The notes under the pieces are model-generated. The model was given only the letters and a program-made list of their open reading frames with translations. It did not search any database and was not told the origin of the DNA. Below are positions 19,888 to 28,265 of a DNA stretch of 64,000 bases, one piece after another. The position numbers were made by a program, and so were the translations under genes. Position 1 is the stretch's first letter; the number at the start of each line of letters is the position of its first letter. The stretch is from an uncultured Erythrobacter sp. (GTDB lineage: Bacteria > Pseudomonadota > Alphaproteobacteria > Sphingomonadales > Sphingomonadaceae), in the NCBI GenBank assembly GCA_947488325.1, contig CANKYZ010000008.1, forward strand, positions 62,001-126,000, written 5' to 3'.

Positions 19888-20703
19888 ATGCCAGAATTAC
19901 CAGAAGTCGAAACAACGGTGCGCGGCCTTGCGCTGTTCCTTGATGGGGAGCGGATAGAGAGGGTGGTGCTCAACCGCCCCAACCTGCGCCGCCCCTTCCC
20001 ACCTGATCTGGTGCAAGTGATGACGGGCGCGCGGGTCACTGGCCTATCGCGGCGGGCCAAATATGGCCTGATCCACCTGGATCGCGGATCGACCATGGTC
20101 TTCCATCTTGGCATGAGTGGGAGATGGCGAATCGATCCCGAAGAACCTAGCCGTCACGATCACCTCATAATGGAAACCGCAGACCACCATTTTGCCCTGT
20201 GCGATCCAAGACGGTTTGGATCGGTAGATCTATTGCGCAGCGATGCTCTGGATAATTGGCCGCAATTTGCCACGCTTGGGCCAGAACCGCTGGGGCCAAG
20301 TCTGACACCACTGCATCTCAAGACCGCGCTTAAGGGAAAGATCCAGCCAATCAAACTGTGCTTGCTCGACCAGCGCATCGTAGCCGGCCTTGGCAATATA
20401 TATGTGTGCGAGGCACTATGGCGAGCGGGCATCCATCCGCTTAAAGCCGGAGGGAAAGTCACCAAAGCGCAATTGGAACGGCTGGTTCCTGTGATCCAAG
20501 AAGTGCTCGAAGCGTCTATCCGCGATGGCGGCTCGTCTTTGCGTGACTATGCCGCACCTGATGGAGAGCTAGGATACTTCTCAACCCGCTTTGACGTTTA
20601 TGGTCGCACAGGAGAGGCTTGCAGGCGCAAAGATAGCGGCGTCATCCGCCGGATTGCGCAAGGTGGCCGCAGCACTTGGTATTGCGCAAAGTGCCAGAAG
20701 TAG
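19888..20703 (+). CDS. mutM: formamidopyrimidine-DNA glycosylase (Fpg/MutM)
   Basis: Removes 8-oxoguanine and formamidopyrimidines from DNA by a bifunctional glycosylase/AP lyase reaction. The N-terminus [14 protein letters not shown] gives the catalytic Pro2 and Glu3, and fixes the start at 19888. The helix-two-turn-helix block [20 protein letters not shown] is intact. The C-terminal zinc finger is unusual: [14 protein letters not shown]...WYCAKCQK retains three of the usual four Cys; the second is Ser at the position where alphaproteobacterial homologues usually have CRRxxC. The 271-residue length is normal. It ends in TAG. Confidence 0.95.
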   Translation: MPELPEVETTVRGLALFLDGERIERVVLNRPNLRRPFPPDLVQVMTGARVTGLSRRAKYGLIHLDRGSTMVFHLGMSGRWRIDPEEPSRHDHLIMETADHHFALCDPRRFGSVDLLRSDALDNWPQFATLGPEPLGPSLTPLHLKTALKGKIQPIKLCLLDQRIVAGLGNIYVCEALWRAGIHPLKAGGKVTKAQLERLVPVIQEVLEASIRDGGSSLRDYAAPDGELGYFSTRFDVYGRTGEACRRKDSGVIRRIAQGGRSTWYCAKCQK

Positions 20704-20744
20704 GTCCTTGATCCGAAGCACTTGGGGCGAACGTCATAGAATTC

Positions 20745-20773
20745 TTGACGATTCGCCCACTCCCGCTTATGTG
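20745..20773 (+). promoter_or_regulatory. candidate sigma-70 promoter of rpsT
   Basis: TTGACG and TATGTG are separated by 17 bases and lie about 110 bases before rpsT. The -35 is close to consensus, the -10 is poor. Confidence 0.35.
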
Positions 20774-20881
20774 CCGCGCTTCCCGGCGCTTGGAGTCAGT
20801 CTCCGTGCGCCCTTTTTCGAGATTCACCGGAATGTTCGGTCGCCTCAGGTGGCCAGCACAGAACGCGAGACACACACAGTT

Positions 20882-21142
20882 ATGGCCAATTCGCCGCAAG
20901 CCCGCAAACGCATCCGTCGCAACAATGCCCGCGCCGAAGTCAATGGTGCCCGCATGAGCCGCATCCGCAGTCACGTTAAGAACGTCGAATCGGCCTGCGA
21001 AGCTGGCGACAAGGTTGCTGCCGCTGCTGCCCTTAAGGATGCACAACCTGAACTCGCTCGCGGCGTTGCGCGTGGCGTGATGCATAAAAACACGGTGGCG
21101 CGCAAAATGTCGCGCTTGTCAAAGCGGATTGCCGCTCTCTGA
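20882..21142 (+). CDS. rpsT: 30S ribosomal protein S20
   Basis: Small-subunit protein that binds the 5' domain of 16S rRNA. The 86 residues begin [20 protein letters not shown] and contain the conserved [20 protein letters not shown] block near the C-terminus. The frame is open upstream to 20591 but the S20 N-terminus fixes the ATG at 20882. rpsT directly upstream of dnaA is the usual alphaproteobacterial order. A terminator follows 60 bases after the stop. Confidence 0.97.
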   Translation: MANSPQARKRIRRNNARAEVNGARMSRIRSHVKNVESACEAGDKVAAAAALKDAQPELARGVARGVMHKNTVARKMSRLSKRIAAL

Positions 21143-21203
21143 TTCGCAAGAATCAATGCTGCAGAAGCTTTATTTTTTGCACATTTACCGATTGGTATGA
21201 CAG

Positions 21204-21240
21204 AAAAGGGCCGCGCCATTCGGTGCGGCCCTTTTGTTTT
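21204..21240 (+). terminator. rpsT rho-independent terminator
   Basis: An 11-bp stem (AAAAGGGCCGC with GCGGCCCTTTT) and a 10-base loop, followed by further T residues. Confidence 0.85.
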
Positions 21241-21277
21241 GCGCGTGGTTCAAGTTGTCACAAAATGTAAACACTAG

Positions 21278-21363
21278 GAATCCCCGCGATTCGCGCGGCC
21301 AATTACGCACTTATATAATTAAATCAGAAACTTAAACGCACGCCTGCGGGATTGAGGCGAGTC
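21278..21363. promoter_or_regulatory. cluster of three GANTC methylation sites upstream of dnaA
   Basis: GAATC at 21278, GATTC at 21288 and GAGTC at 21359. GANTC is the target of the CcrM adenine methyltransferase, whose methylation state times transcription (including dnaA) in Caulobacter. A role here is inferred. Confidence 0.5.
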
Positions 21364-21488
21364 AACAATAATATTTAGAATTTATTACAATTCGACGCTT
21401 GCACAAAGCGCTCAACAGCTCTTAATTCAGCGCTCACTCGGGGCGGGATAGCTCGGGGGTCATACAGTTTAATCGGCGGCAGCGGCCT

Positions 21489-21567
21489 GTGGAACATTGA
21501 TCCACGGGTGTGGGGAAGTTCTGCTGTTGCAGAAGTAAAGACGCACTCAGGAGCTTCGGTTCCTGAG
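21489..21567 (+). promoter_or_regulatory. three consecutive hairpins in the dnaA 5' leader
   Basis: Perfect stems: GTGGA/TCCAC at 21489-21505, TTCTGC/GCAGAA at 21519-21534, and CTCAGGA/TCCTGAG at 21546-21567. The last ends 15 bases before the ribosome-binding site GGGGGAAG. A structured leader could control dnaA translation. Confidence 0.45.
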
Positions 21568-21591
21568 CAAGGAAAATAGTTGGGGGAAGCA

Positions 21592-23052
21592 ATGGTGCAT
21601 AAAATCAGCAAAGCGCGAACGACACGCGGCAATTCGGATGATGACCTAATGGAAGATGCCGAATCCGTGAACCTTGCCGCTGATTGGGCTGATATCAGCT
21701 TGGGACTGCGCAAAGATCTTGGCCATCAATTGCACAGCCAATGGATCAAACCGATTCAGGTTGGCGGGATCAACACGGAGACTGGAACACTCGACCTGTT
21801 CCTGCCGACCGAGTTCTCTGCCAATTGGGTGAAGGACCGTTTCCACGATCGGCTTCAACTCGCGTGGAAGATTGTCCGCGGCGATGTGCGCAACGTGAAT
21901 ATTCAAGTTCATCCGGGCCGCCGCCAGCTTCCCGAACTGCGCCTCGACAATGGACGGCGCCCAGCCAATGACGGCGCCAGCGCGATTGCAGTCGCAGCAG
22001 GCACAATTGGCGAATCGGGTTTTACCAGCTCTGTAGGGCTCGATCCGTCGCTGACTTTTGCTGCCTTTGTTACTGGCGAAGCCAATGTGCTGGCATGCAA
22101 CGCTGCACAGCGCATGGCGGCGACTGAACAACCGCAATTTTCACCACTCTATTTGAAAGCCGCGACCGGCCAGGGCAAAACGCACCTGTTGCATTCGATT
22201 GGTCACAGTTTTCTGCAAACGCACCCGCGCGCTCGCATTTTCTACTGTTCGGCAGAGCGCTTTATGGTTGAATTCGTCCAGGCGCTAAAAGCCAACCAGA
22301 TGATCGAATTCAAAGCACGTTTGCGCAGTTTTGATCTGCTATTGGTGGACGACATTCAATTCATCATTGGCAAAGCTTCCGCACAAGAAGAGCTGCTTTA
22401 CACGATTGATGCCCTGCTAGCCGAAGGCAAACGACTGGTCTTTGCCGCTGACCGTGCCCCGCAAGCATTGGACGGCGTAGAACCACGCCTGCTTAGCCGT
22501 CTTTCGATGGGTCTTGTTGCCGATATTCAGGCCGCCGATATTGAGCTGCGCAAGAAAATTCTTGAATCGAAACTTCAACGCTTTGCCCCGCTTAGCGTAC
22601 CAGAAGACGTAATCGATTTCCTTGCCCGCACGATCACGCGCAATGTCCGCGAATTGGTGGGCGGCCTGAACAAGCTGATCGCTTATGCCCAGCTGACAGG
22701 TCAGGAAGTTTCGCTGAACCTCGCTCAGGAACAGCTCACTGATATCCTGTCGGCCAATCGGCGCCGGATCACGATCGATGAAATTCAGCGCACAGTCTGC
22801 CAATTTTACCGGATCGACCGTAGCGAAATGTCATCCAAACGCCGTGCGCGTGCTGTGGTCCGTCCGCGTCAGGTGGCGATGTATCTTTCCAAGGTTCTGA
22901 CACCGCGCAGCTATCCGGAAATCGGACGTAAATTCGGCGGACGCGATCACTCGACTGTGATCCATGCTGTGCGCCTGATCGAAGACCTTCGCACGCGCGA
23001 TGCCGACATGGATGGCGATGTGCGCAGTTTGCTTAGGCAGTTGGAAAGCTAA
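21592..23052 (+). CDS. dnaA: chromosomal replication initiator DnaA
   Basis: AAA+ protein that binds DnaA boxes, melts the origin and loads DnaB. About 486 residues. Domain I is ADISLGLRKDLGHQLHSQWI; the AAA+ core has the P-loop AATGQGKTHLLHSIGH and Walker B FDLLLVDDIQF; domain IV has the DnaA signature SYPEIGRKFGGRDHSTVIHA. The ATG at 21592 follows GGGGGAAG; an in-frame TTG at 21580 is less likely. The gene is alone on its transcript start, with DUF983 and an E1-like gene after it. Regulation through GANTC methylation and leader structure is suggested by the upstream region. Confidence 0.97.
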   Translation: MVHKISKARTTRGNSDDDLMEDAESVNLAADWADISLGLRKDLGHQLHSQWIKPIQVGGINTETGTLDLFLPTEFSANWVKDRFHDRLQLAWKIVRGDVRNVNIQVHPGRRQLPELRLDNGRRPANDGASAIAVAAGTIGESGFTSSVGLDPSLTFAAFVTGEANVLACNAAQRMAATEQPQFSPLYLKAATGQGKTHLLHSIGHSFLQTHPRARIFYCSAERFMVEFVQALKANQMIEFKARLRSFDLLLVDDIQFIIGKASAQEELLYTIDALLAEGKRLVFAADRAPQALDGVEPRLLSRLSMGLVADIQAADIELRKKILESKLQRFAPLSVPEDVIDFLARTITRNVRELVGGLNKLIAYAQLTGQEVSLNLAQEQLTDILSANRRRITIDEIQRTVCQFYRIDRSEMSSKRRARAVVRPRQVAMYLSKVLTPRSYPEIGRKFGGRDHSTVIHAVRLIEDLRTRDADMDGDVRSLLRQLES

Positions 23053-23174
23053 ACGCTCATCCCCAGCGTGCTCACCGCGGGTCAACAGTTTATTCGAAAA
23101 GATGTCCTCAGCCGACCTAATCTTTGACCACAAGGCTGTCGACAGGCTGTGCACAGGATGCCAACAGCCTGTAC

Positions 23175-23603
23175 ATGGCTAATGCACAGCTCCCGTCTAC
23201 ACAAATCGAGCTGCCGATAGGCGCTATGCACACACTGTTACGCGATTTACGTGGGCAATGCCCGCGTTGCTCGAAAGCAGCGCTCTTCCGCACTTGGTTG
23301 AAGCCGGTCGATAGCTGCAATTATTGCCACCAGGATTGGTCAATGCAGCAGGCGGACGACTTTCCGGCCCATATTGGGATTTTCATAACCGGGCACCTGC
23401 TTGCTCCGGTTGTAATCGCCATGATCGCGACATTTGGCCTTTCCGCCTGGCTCACCTTGGCAATCATTCTGCCGGTCGCGATTGGAATGACGCTAGGTAT
23501 GCTCTGCCCGGTGAAAGGCGCTGTCATCGCACTGCTCTGGTGGCGGGGCGTGGACTCCTTCAAACAGGAGCGAGTGCCTGAAAGAACGGAGGACGAAATA
23601 TGA
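23175..23603 (+). CDS. DUF983 membrane protein
   Basis: A 142-residue protein of the DUF983 family, function unknown. It has an N-terminal zinc-ribbon-like segment, GQCPRCSKAALFRTW followed by SCNYCHQDW, and two membrane helices (LLAPVVIAMIATFGLSAWLT and LAIILPVAIGMTLGMLC) with the family's PVKGAVIALLWWRG end. The ATG at 23175 is chosen; an upstream TTG at 23124 is unsupported. Its stop overlaps the start of the E1-like gene (ATGA), so they are coupled. DUF983 proteins are often near respiratory or cofactor genes. Confidence 0.8.
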   Translation: MANAQLPSTQIELPIGAMHTLLRDLRGQCPRCSKAALFRTWLKPVDSCNYCHQDWSMQQADDFPAHIGIFITGHLLAPVVIAMIATFGLSAWLTLAIILPVAIGMTLGMLCPVKGAVIALLWWRGVDSFKQERVPERTEDEI

Positions 23604-24373
23604 GCCTCCCTCCCGCACGCCTCGATCGTTTCGCCCGCCACATTGTGTTGCCTGAAATTGGCGGCGCTGGGCAGGTCGCGCTGGCAAACAAACACATTGC
23701 GGTGATTGGCCTTGGCGGGATCGGCTCACCTGCATTGCAATATCTTGCAGGTGCGGGGATCGGACGTTTTACATTGATCGACGACGATGTGGTCGACGCC
23801 TCAAATCTACAACGTCAAACCATCTTTACAGCCCGCGATGTTGGTCACGGAAAGGCAACAAGCGCGCGGCGCTGGCTCGCCAATTTTGACGATGCTTTGG
23901 ACGTGACGCTCAGCGACACTCGCATCACCAAGAACAATGTTCACAATCTGATCAGCGGCGCTGATCTGGTCCTTGATGGGACAGATAATTTCGCAACACG
24001 GCTGGCGGTATCGGATGCATGTGTCGCCGAACGCGTTCCTCTGCTTTCAGCAGCTGTGGGCCGCTTTCAAGGGCAGGTGGGAGCTTTTGCAGGGCATCTT
24101 GCGGGCCATGCTTGCTACCGCTGTTTTGTGGGCGATGCGTTCGATACCGAGGATTGCGACACCTGCGCCGAAGACGGAGTGCTGGGTGCGATGGCAGGGT
24201 GGACGGGGAGCTTCGCCGCGATGCAAACTGTGCGGATATTGCTTAGCGGCGTCAGCCGGTTCGGCAATCCGATGTGGGGCAAACTCCATATCCTCGACGG
24301 AATGCAGCCGGGAATGCGGACACTGACCATTGCGAAGGATACTGCCTGCAAAGGATGCGATTCACCCGCCTAA
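23600..24373 (+). CDS. HesA/MoeB/ThiF-family E1-like adenylyltransferase
   Basis: Activates the C-terminal Gly of a ubiquitin-like sulfur carrier (MoaD or ThiS type) by adenylation. The 257-residue protein has the nucleotide-binding GLGGIGSPALQYLAGAGIG, the acidic IDDDVVDASNLQRQTIF block with the conserved Arg, DGTDNFATR, and a zinc site made of CYRC and the C-terminal CKGC. There is no rhodanese domain, so it resembles MoeB or ThiF rather than MOCS3-like fusions. No moaD, thiS or other molybdopterin/thiamine genes are in the window, so the carrier cannot be named. Its end overlaps the convergent sirtuin gene by 12 bases. Confidence 0.88.
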   Translation: MSLPPARLDRFARHIVLPEIGGAGQVALANKHIAVIGLGGIGSPALQYLAGAGIGRFTLIDDDVVDASNLQRQTIFTARDVGHGKATSARRWLANFDDALDVTLSDTRITKNNVHNLISGADLVLDGTDNFATRLAVSDACVAERVPLLSAAVGRFQGQVGAFAGHLAGHACYRCFVGDAFDTEDCDTCAEDGVLGAMAGWTGSFAAMQTVRILLSGVSRFGNPMWGKLHILDGMQPGMRTLTIAKDTACKGCDSPA

Positions 24374-25072
24374 AATCTCACCCACCCATTCCGGCACCAA
24401 TTCACTTGCCAGACCGTGCCGTGATTGCGCAAAATGGTGACTGCCCTCGCTTGGTTCAAGATTTAGCTCCAGCGTCTGTGCGCCCGCTGCCCTTGCCTCC
24501 TGCACAAAGCCTGCCGCCGGATAGACGGCTCCGCTGGTGCCAATGCTGACAAACAGATCACAGGTCGCCAGCGCCGCATAAATCCGCTCCATTTGATACG
24601 GCATTTCACCGAACCACACGACATCGGGACGCAGCGTTGACGCCCTGCAAATGGGGCAAGGCGGGCGGTCCACCATAGGTGCATCCCATGCAGAGCGCAT
24701 CTCACATGAAGTGCACAAAGCGCTCTTTAACTCGCCATGCATGTGCAGAACTTGCGTTGATCCGCCGCGTTCATGTAGATCGTCAACATTCTGTGTGACC
24801 AGCAGCCGCTCGCCGGAATATTCCGCCTCTAACCTCGCCAAAGCGCGGTGCGCATCATTGGCTTCAACCTGCGTCAGGGCTTCCCTGCGCATATCGTAGA
24901 AACCCAGCACCAGATCAGGGTCCCGCGCAAACCCTTCTGGCGTCGCGACATCCTCAACCTTATGCTGTTCCCACAGCCCTCCAGCCGACCGAAAAGTGTC
25001 GATCCCGCTCTCGGCCGAAACCCCGGCCCCTGTGAGGATGACGATACGCTTTAACTCTGTCATGGAGTCCAT
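24362..25072 (-). CDS. cobB: NAD-dependent protein deacylase (sirtuin, CobB-type)
   Basis: Removes acyl groups from lysine using NAD. The 236-residue protein has GAGVSAESGIDTFRSAGGLW, TQNVDDLHERGGS, the catalytic His in LHMHGEL, a CxxC...CxxC zinc site (CTSC and CPIC) and RPDVVWFGE. The FYDMRRE segment carries the Tyr-x-x-Arg pair that in class III sirtuins recognises succinyl and malonyl lysine, so desuccinylase activity is likely. The start is uncertain between ATGs at 25072 and 25063; a GTG at 25105 would overlap dapB. It is divergent from dapB with about 26 bases between starts. Confidence 0.92.
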   Translation of the reverse strand: MDSMTELKRIVILTGAGVSAESGIDTFRSAGGLWEQHKVEDVATPEGFARDPDLVLGFYDMRREALTQVEANDAHRALARLEAEYSGERLLVTQNVDDLHERGGSTQVLHMHGELKSALCTSCEMRSAWDAPMVDRPPCPICRASTLRPDVVWFGEMPYQMERIYAALATCDLFVSIGTSGAVYPAAGFVQEARAAGAQTLELNLEPSEGSHHFAQSRHGLASELVPEWVGEILGG

Positions 25073-25098
25073 GAAACACACGAGGTGCAAGAGAAGCA

Positions 25099-25827
25099 AT
25101 GGCACGGTTCGGAATTATCGGCAGCGCAGGGCGCATGGGTCAGGCAATAGCGGCAGCTTTGGCCGAAGGCGATCACACGCTTGCAGGAGGGGTGGACGCG
25201 GATCAACAAGCTTTTGAGCTCGCAGAAAACTGCGATGTGCTTGTCGACTTCTCATCTCCTGCAGCGGTGGAGAACAATTTGCGTGCAGCGCAAGCAGCCA
25301 ACATTCCTATCTTGATCGGCACGACGGGCCTTGGAGAGAGAGAGCTTGGTGAAATCGCAGAAGCCGCACGGGAAATCCCGATCCTGCAAACAGGCAACAC
25401 GTCACTTGGCGTGACATTGCTGGCGCATCTGGTCCACAAAGCCGCTGCAAGGCTTGGTCCGGATTGGGATATTGAAGTGCTAGAGATGCACCACCGGCAC
25501 AAGGTAGATGCCCCGTCAGGCACAGCCAAATTGTTGGGCGAAGCAGCGGCGCAGGGTCGCGGAATTGACCTGACGGGCAACATGGATAGCGGGCGACACG
25601 GTCACACAGGAGCACGTGAAGAAGGCGCAATTGGCTTTGCCACATTGCGCGGCGGCAGCGTTGCAGGTGATCACAGTGTCATCTTGGCGGGCGAGCAGGA
25701 ACGGATCACCCTGTCGCATTCAGCGGAAAACCGCACGATCTTTGCGCGCGGTGCGGTTCGTGGAGCCGCATGGCTTATTGGCAGAGCAGCAGGGCGTTAC
25801 GCCATGGAAGATGTGCTGGGTCTGTAA
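25099..25827 (+). CDS. dapB: 4-hydroxy-tetrahydrodipicolinate reductase
   Basis: NAD(P)H-dependent step of the diaminopimelate/lysine pathway. The nucleotide-binding [14 protein letters not shown] is at residues 7-20, and the family signature [15 protein letters not shown] is intact with its catalytic His and Lys. The 242-residue length is normal. It starts just downstream of the divergent sirtuin gene; the M48 protease follows after 28 bases. dapE of the same pathway is at 29512-30684 on the other strand. Confidence 0.96.
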   Translation: MARFGIIGSAGRMGQAIAAALAEGDHTLAGGVDADQQAFELAENCDVLVDFSSPAAVENNLRAAQAANIPILIGTTGLGERELGEIAEAAREIPILQTGNTSLGVTLLAHLVHKAAARLGPDWDIEVLEMHHRHKVDAPSGTAKLLGEAAAQGRGIDLTGNMDSGRHGHTGAREEGAIGFATLRGGSVAGDHSVILAGEQERITLSHSAENRTIFARGAVRGAAWLIGRAAGRYAMEDVLGL

Positions 25828-25855
25828 GTCAGAGAGATATCTAAGGGGAAGCGAT

Positions 25856-27058
25856 ATGAGTTTTGATCCAGGGGTAGCAACACAGGCCTATATCGACACG
25901 CTGAGCGCGTCGGAACTGGCATTGGCACGCGGTTACACCACCGGCAATCACTGGTTGATTCTGGTTGGGCTGGCGGTTAGCGCGCTGGTCACGTGGTTGA
26001 TCGTTAGGACCGGGATTCTTGAAAAACTGTATGCCAAACTACCAGAAAACTGGCCAAATCTGCGCGTCTACGTCGTGTCGACAGTCTACAGTTTGGTAAG
26101 CGCACTGTTCACCCTACCTTATTCTATCTACACAGATTGGTGGCGCGAAACCGAATATGGTCGCACCAGTCAACCACTTGGTGATTACCTTGGACAGAGC
26201 GCAATCGGGCTCGTCATTTCCGCGCTATTTGGCAGCTTACTGGTAATTGGAGTCTATTTTCTAATCCGGCGCACGGGCCGATTCTGGTGGGCATGGGCCG
26301 GCGGTCTGGTGACCGGATTCACAGCGCTAACCATGCTGCTTTCACCTGCCCTGATCGAACCACTCTTCAACGATTTTGAAGAAATTCCACAAGGCGAAGT
26401 GCGCGACGCGGTGCTCACCATGAGCGCAGAAGCAGGCATTCCAACGGACAGAATTTTCATGTTCGATGGATCGCGCCAATCGAACAATTTCACCGCCAAC
26501 GTCTCTGGCATCGGCAGTTCCGCCCGCATCGCGATTTCCGATGTTGCGATGGGGGAGGCCTCGCTGGATGAGGTCCGCGCCGTAACCGGACATGAGATCG
26601 GCCATTATGCGCTCGGCCATGTTTGGCGCATGATCGGCGTGATCAGTGCAATGGCGATTGTCGGTTTCTTCCTCACTGCCAAAACCTATGATTGGTTTGC
26701 GCGCAAATTTGGCACTTCGGCTGGTCTGGCCGATGTCCGCGGGGTTGCCGTGCTGGTCTTTGTGGTTGGCCTATTCCTGACCCTTGCCACACCGGCGCTG
26801 AATGCAATTGTGCGGATCGGAGAACGCGAAGCGGATGCCTATTCGCTCCGAACAGTGAACCTACCCGATGCCTTGTCGGGCGCGTTGATTAAGACAGCGG
26901 AATATCGTTATCCGCTGGCCGGACCCGTAGAAGAAGCGATCTTCTACACGCACCCTTCGGTTGAACGGCGCATCCGTTCTGCCATGGAGTGGAAAGCCGC
27001 GAATATGCCAGAGGCCGCCAAGGAGACTGAAGCGGTGAATGAGCCAAACCCAGAATGA
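25856..27058 (+). CDS. M48-family (Ste24/CAAX protease-like) zinc metalloprotease
   Basis: A 400-residue integral membrane protease. Several membrane helices (including LILVGLAVSALVTWLIVRTG) surround the zinc site HEIGHYALGH, with the third ligand Glu in IGEREADAYSL. The N-terminal Peptidase_M48_N-type region (PYSIYTDWWRETEYGRTSQ) marks it as the Ste24-like branch rather than HtpX or BepA. Bacterial substrates are not known; membrane protein quality control is plausible. The ATG at 25856 follows AAGGGGAAG. Its end overlaps nth by 20 bases. Confidence 0.9.
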   Translation: MSFDPGVATQAYIDTLSASELALARGYTTGNHWLILVGLAVSALVTWLIVRTGILEKLYAKLPENWPNLRVYVVSTVYSLVSALFTLPYSIYTDWWRETEYGRTSQPLGDYLGQSAIGLVISALFGSLLVIGVYFLIRRTGRFWWAWAGGLVTGFTALTMLLSPALIEPLFNDFEEIPQGEVRDAVLTMSAEAGIPTDRIFMFDGSRQSNNFTANVSGIGSSARIAISDVAMGEASLDEVRAVTGHEIGHYALGHVWRMIGVISAMAIVGFFLTAKTYDWFARKFGTSAGLADVRGVAVLVFVVGLFLTLATPALNAIVRIGEREADAYSLRTVNLPDALSGALIKTAEYRYPLAGPVEEAIFYTHPSVERRIRSAMEWKAANMPEAAKETEAVNEPNPE

Positions 27059-27722
27059 ACCAACATCTATGACCAAGGATCAAATTTTCGAGTTCTTCAG
27101 CCGTTTGGCCGAAATTAATCCTGAACCAGAGACTGAGCTGGAATATGGCAATGCCTATCAGTTGGTGGTGGCGGTGGCATTATCGGCGCAGGCGACAGAC
27201 GTTGGGGTGAACAAAGCGACCCGGGCGCTGTTTGCCAAGGTGGAGACGCCACGGCAGATGCTCGATCTCGGGCTGGAAGGGCTGAGCCAGCACATCAAGA
27301 CAATCGGCCTGTTCAATTCCAAAGCGAAGAACGTGATCGCGCTCTCGCAGCTGTTGATCGACGAATATGCCGGTGAGGTTCCAAACACCCGTGAAGACCT
27401 CGTGCGGCTACCCGGTGTGGGCCGAAAAACCGCCAATGTGGTGCTCAATTGCTGGTTCAAACAGGAGACATTTGCGGTCGACACCCACATCCTGCGCGTC
27501 GGCAATCGAACAGGTCTGGCCAAGGGTAAGACCCCCGAAGCTGTCGAGGCCAAGCTGGAAAAACGCGTACCCCAGCCCTTTCGCCTACACGCGCATCACT
27601 GGCTGATTCTGCACGGACGGTATGTCTGCAAGGCACGGACGCCGGAATGCTGGCGCTGCGGTCAGGTGGATTTGTGCAGTTTTCGGAAGAAGGTGACGGA
27701 CGTACCGAAGGGGCGTAGCTAA
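27039..27722 (+). CDS. nth: endonuclease III
   Basis: DNA glycosylase/AP lyase for oxidised pyrimidines. The helix-hairpin-helix LPGVGRKTANVVLNCWF supplies the catalytic Lys, and FAVDTHILRVGNRTG the catalytic Asp. The [4Fe-4S] cluster motif C-x6-C-x2-C-x5-C is complete in CKARTPECWRCGQVDLC. 227 residues. The start is the ATG at 27039 inside the preceding protease gene; ATG at 27069 is an alternative. It appears co-transcribed with the M48 gene. Confidence 0.95.
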   Translation: MSQTQNEPTSMTKDQIFEFFSRLAEINPEPETELEYGNAYQLVVAVALSAQATDVGVNKATRALFAKVETPRQMLDLGLEGLSQHIKTIGLFNSKAKNVIALSQLLIDEYAGEVPNTREDLVRLPGVGRKTANVVLNCWFKQETFAVDTHILRVGNRTGLAKGKTPEAVEAKLEKRVPQPFRLHAHHWLILHGRYVCKARTPECWRCGQVDLCSFRKKVTDVPKGRS

Positions 27723-27731
27723 GCGGACCAC

Positions 27732-28265
27732 ATGGATATCCAAACTGATCGACTCGACCTTCGTCTGCCTCAGGCAGGTGATTTTGAAACCTACACAGCA
27801 TTTTTCGTGGATGCCGAGGCGTAGCGATTCTACAACGGACCTCTCGCAGCGGACGCCGCGTGGCGCGTCCTCGCATCGGATATCGGGCACTGGCAGATAC
27901 GCGGCTACGGTCGCTGGGCACTGATAGAGCGAAACACTGGAATCATGGCCGGCAGTTGCGGGCTATGGTGGTCGGGCGGCTATCCCCGTTCAGAGCTGAC
28001 CTGGTGGATGATACCGATGGCACGCCGGAAAGGCTATGCACTGGAAGCATCGCAAGCGGCGATCCGCTTTGCCTATGATGCGCTCTCCTGGCAGTTTGTC
28101 GAAACGCACATAGATGACGACAATCTTGCCGCGCGGGCGCTCGTCGAGAAACTTGGTGGCGAGACCATCGCGCGCGAAACCTTTCCTGACGGCTTGGCAC
28201 GAGACGTATTCGGTCTGCCTCGCCCAGCCAGCGCTTACGCCTCGGCCCTAAACATCATCCGCTGA
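27732..28265 (+). pseudogene. GNAT acetyltransferase interrupted by an in-frame TAG
   Basis: Reading from the ATG at 27732 gives a full GNAT protein, beginning MDIQTDRLDLRLPQAGDFET, except that codon 31 (27822-27824) is TAG. Reading continues in the same frame as RFYNGPLAADAAWRVLA through to IIR at 28265. The acetyl-CoA block is intact after the stop: RRKGYALEASQAAIRFAYD and DDNLAARALVEKLGG. The usual family residue at this place is often Ser (TCG), one base from TAG. Several intact genes here end with TAG, so read-through is not expected. A restart at ATG 27945 would give a 106-residue fragment. It overlaps the convergent symporter gene by 18 bases. Confidence 0.8.

Larger units (their letters stand above)
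21143..21591. other. rpsT-dnaA intergenic control region
   Basis: 449 bases without a gene. It contains the rpsT terminator, three GANTC sites, an AT-rich stretch (21364-21392), and three hairpins just before dnaA. A single DnaA-box-like element, TGATCCACG, lies at 21499-21507. It most likely holds the dnaA promoter and leader; I do not claim it is the replication origin. Confidence 0.6.

Noticed and set aside
20591-20881. N-terminal extension of rpsT in the same frame.
   Set aside because: It overlaps the mutM end and the S20 family start is unambiguous at 20882.
21316-21340. Possible CtrA site, TTAA-N9-TTAA, upstream of dnaA.
   Set aside because: The accepted CtrA site has a 7-base spacer; here it is 9.
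21241-21591. Possible replication origin next to dnaA, given an AT-rich stretch and a DnaA-box-like TGATCCACG.
   Set aside because: Only one box-like element was found, and in related alphaproteobacteria the origin is usually not beside dnaA.
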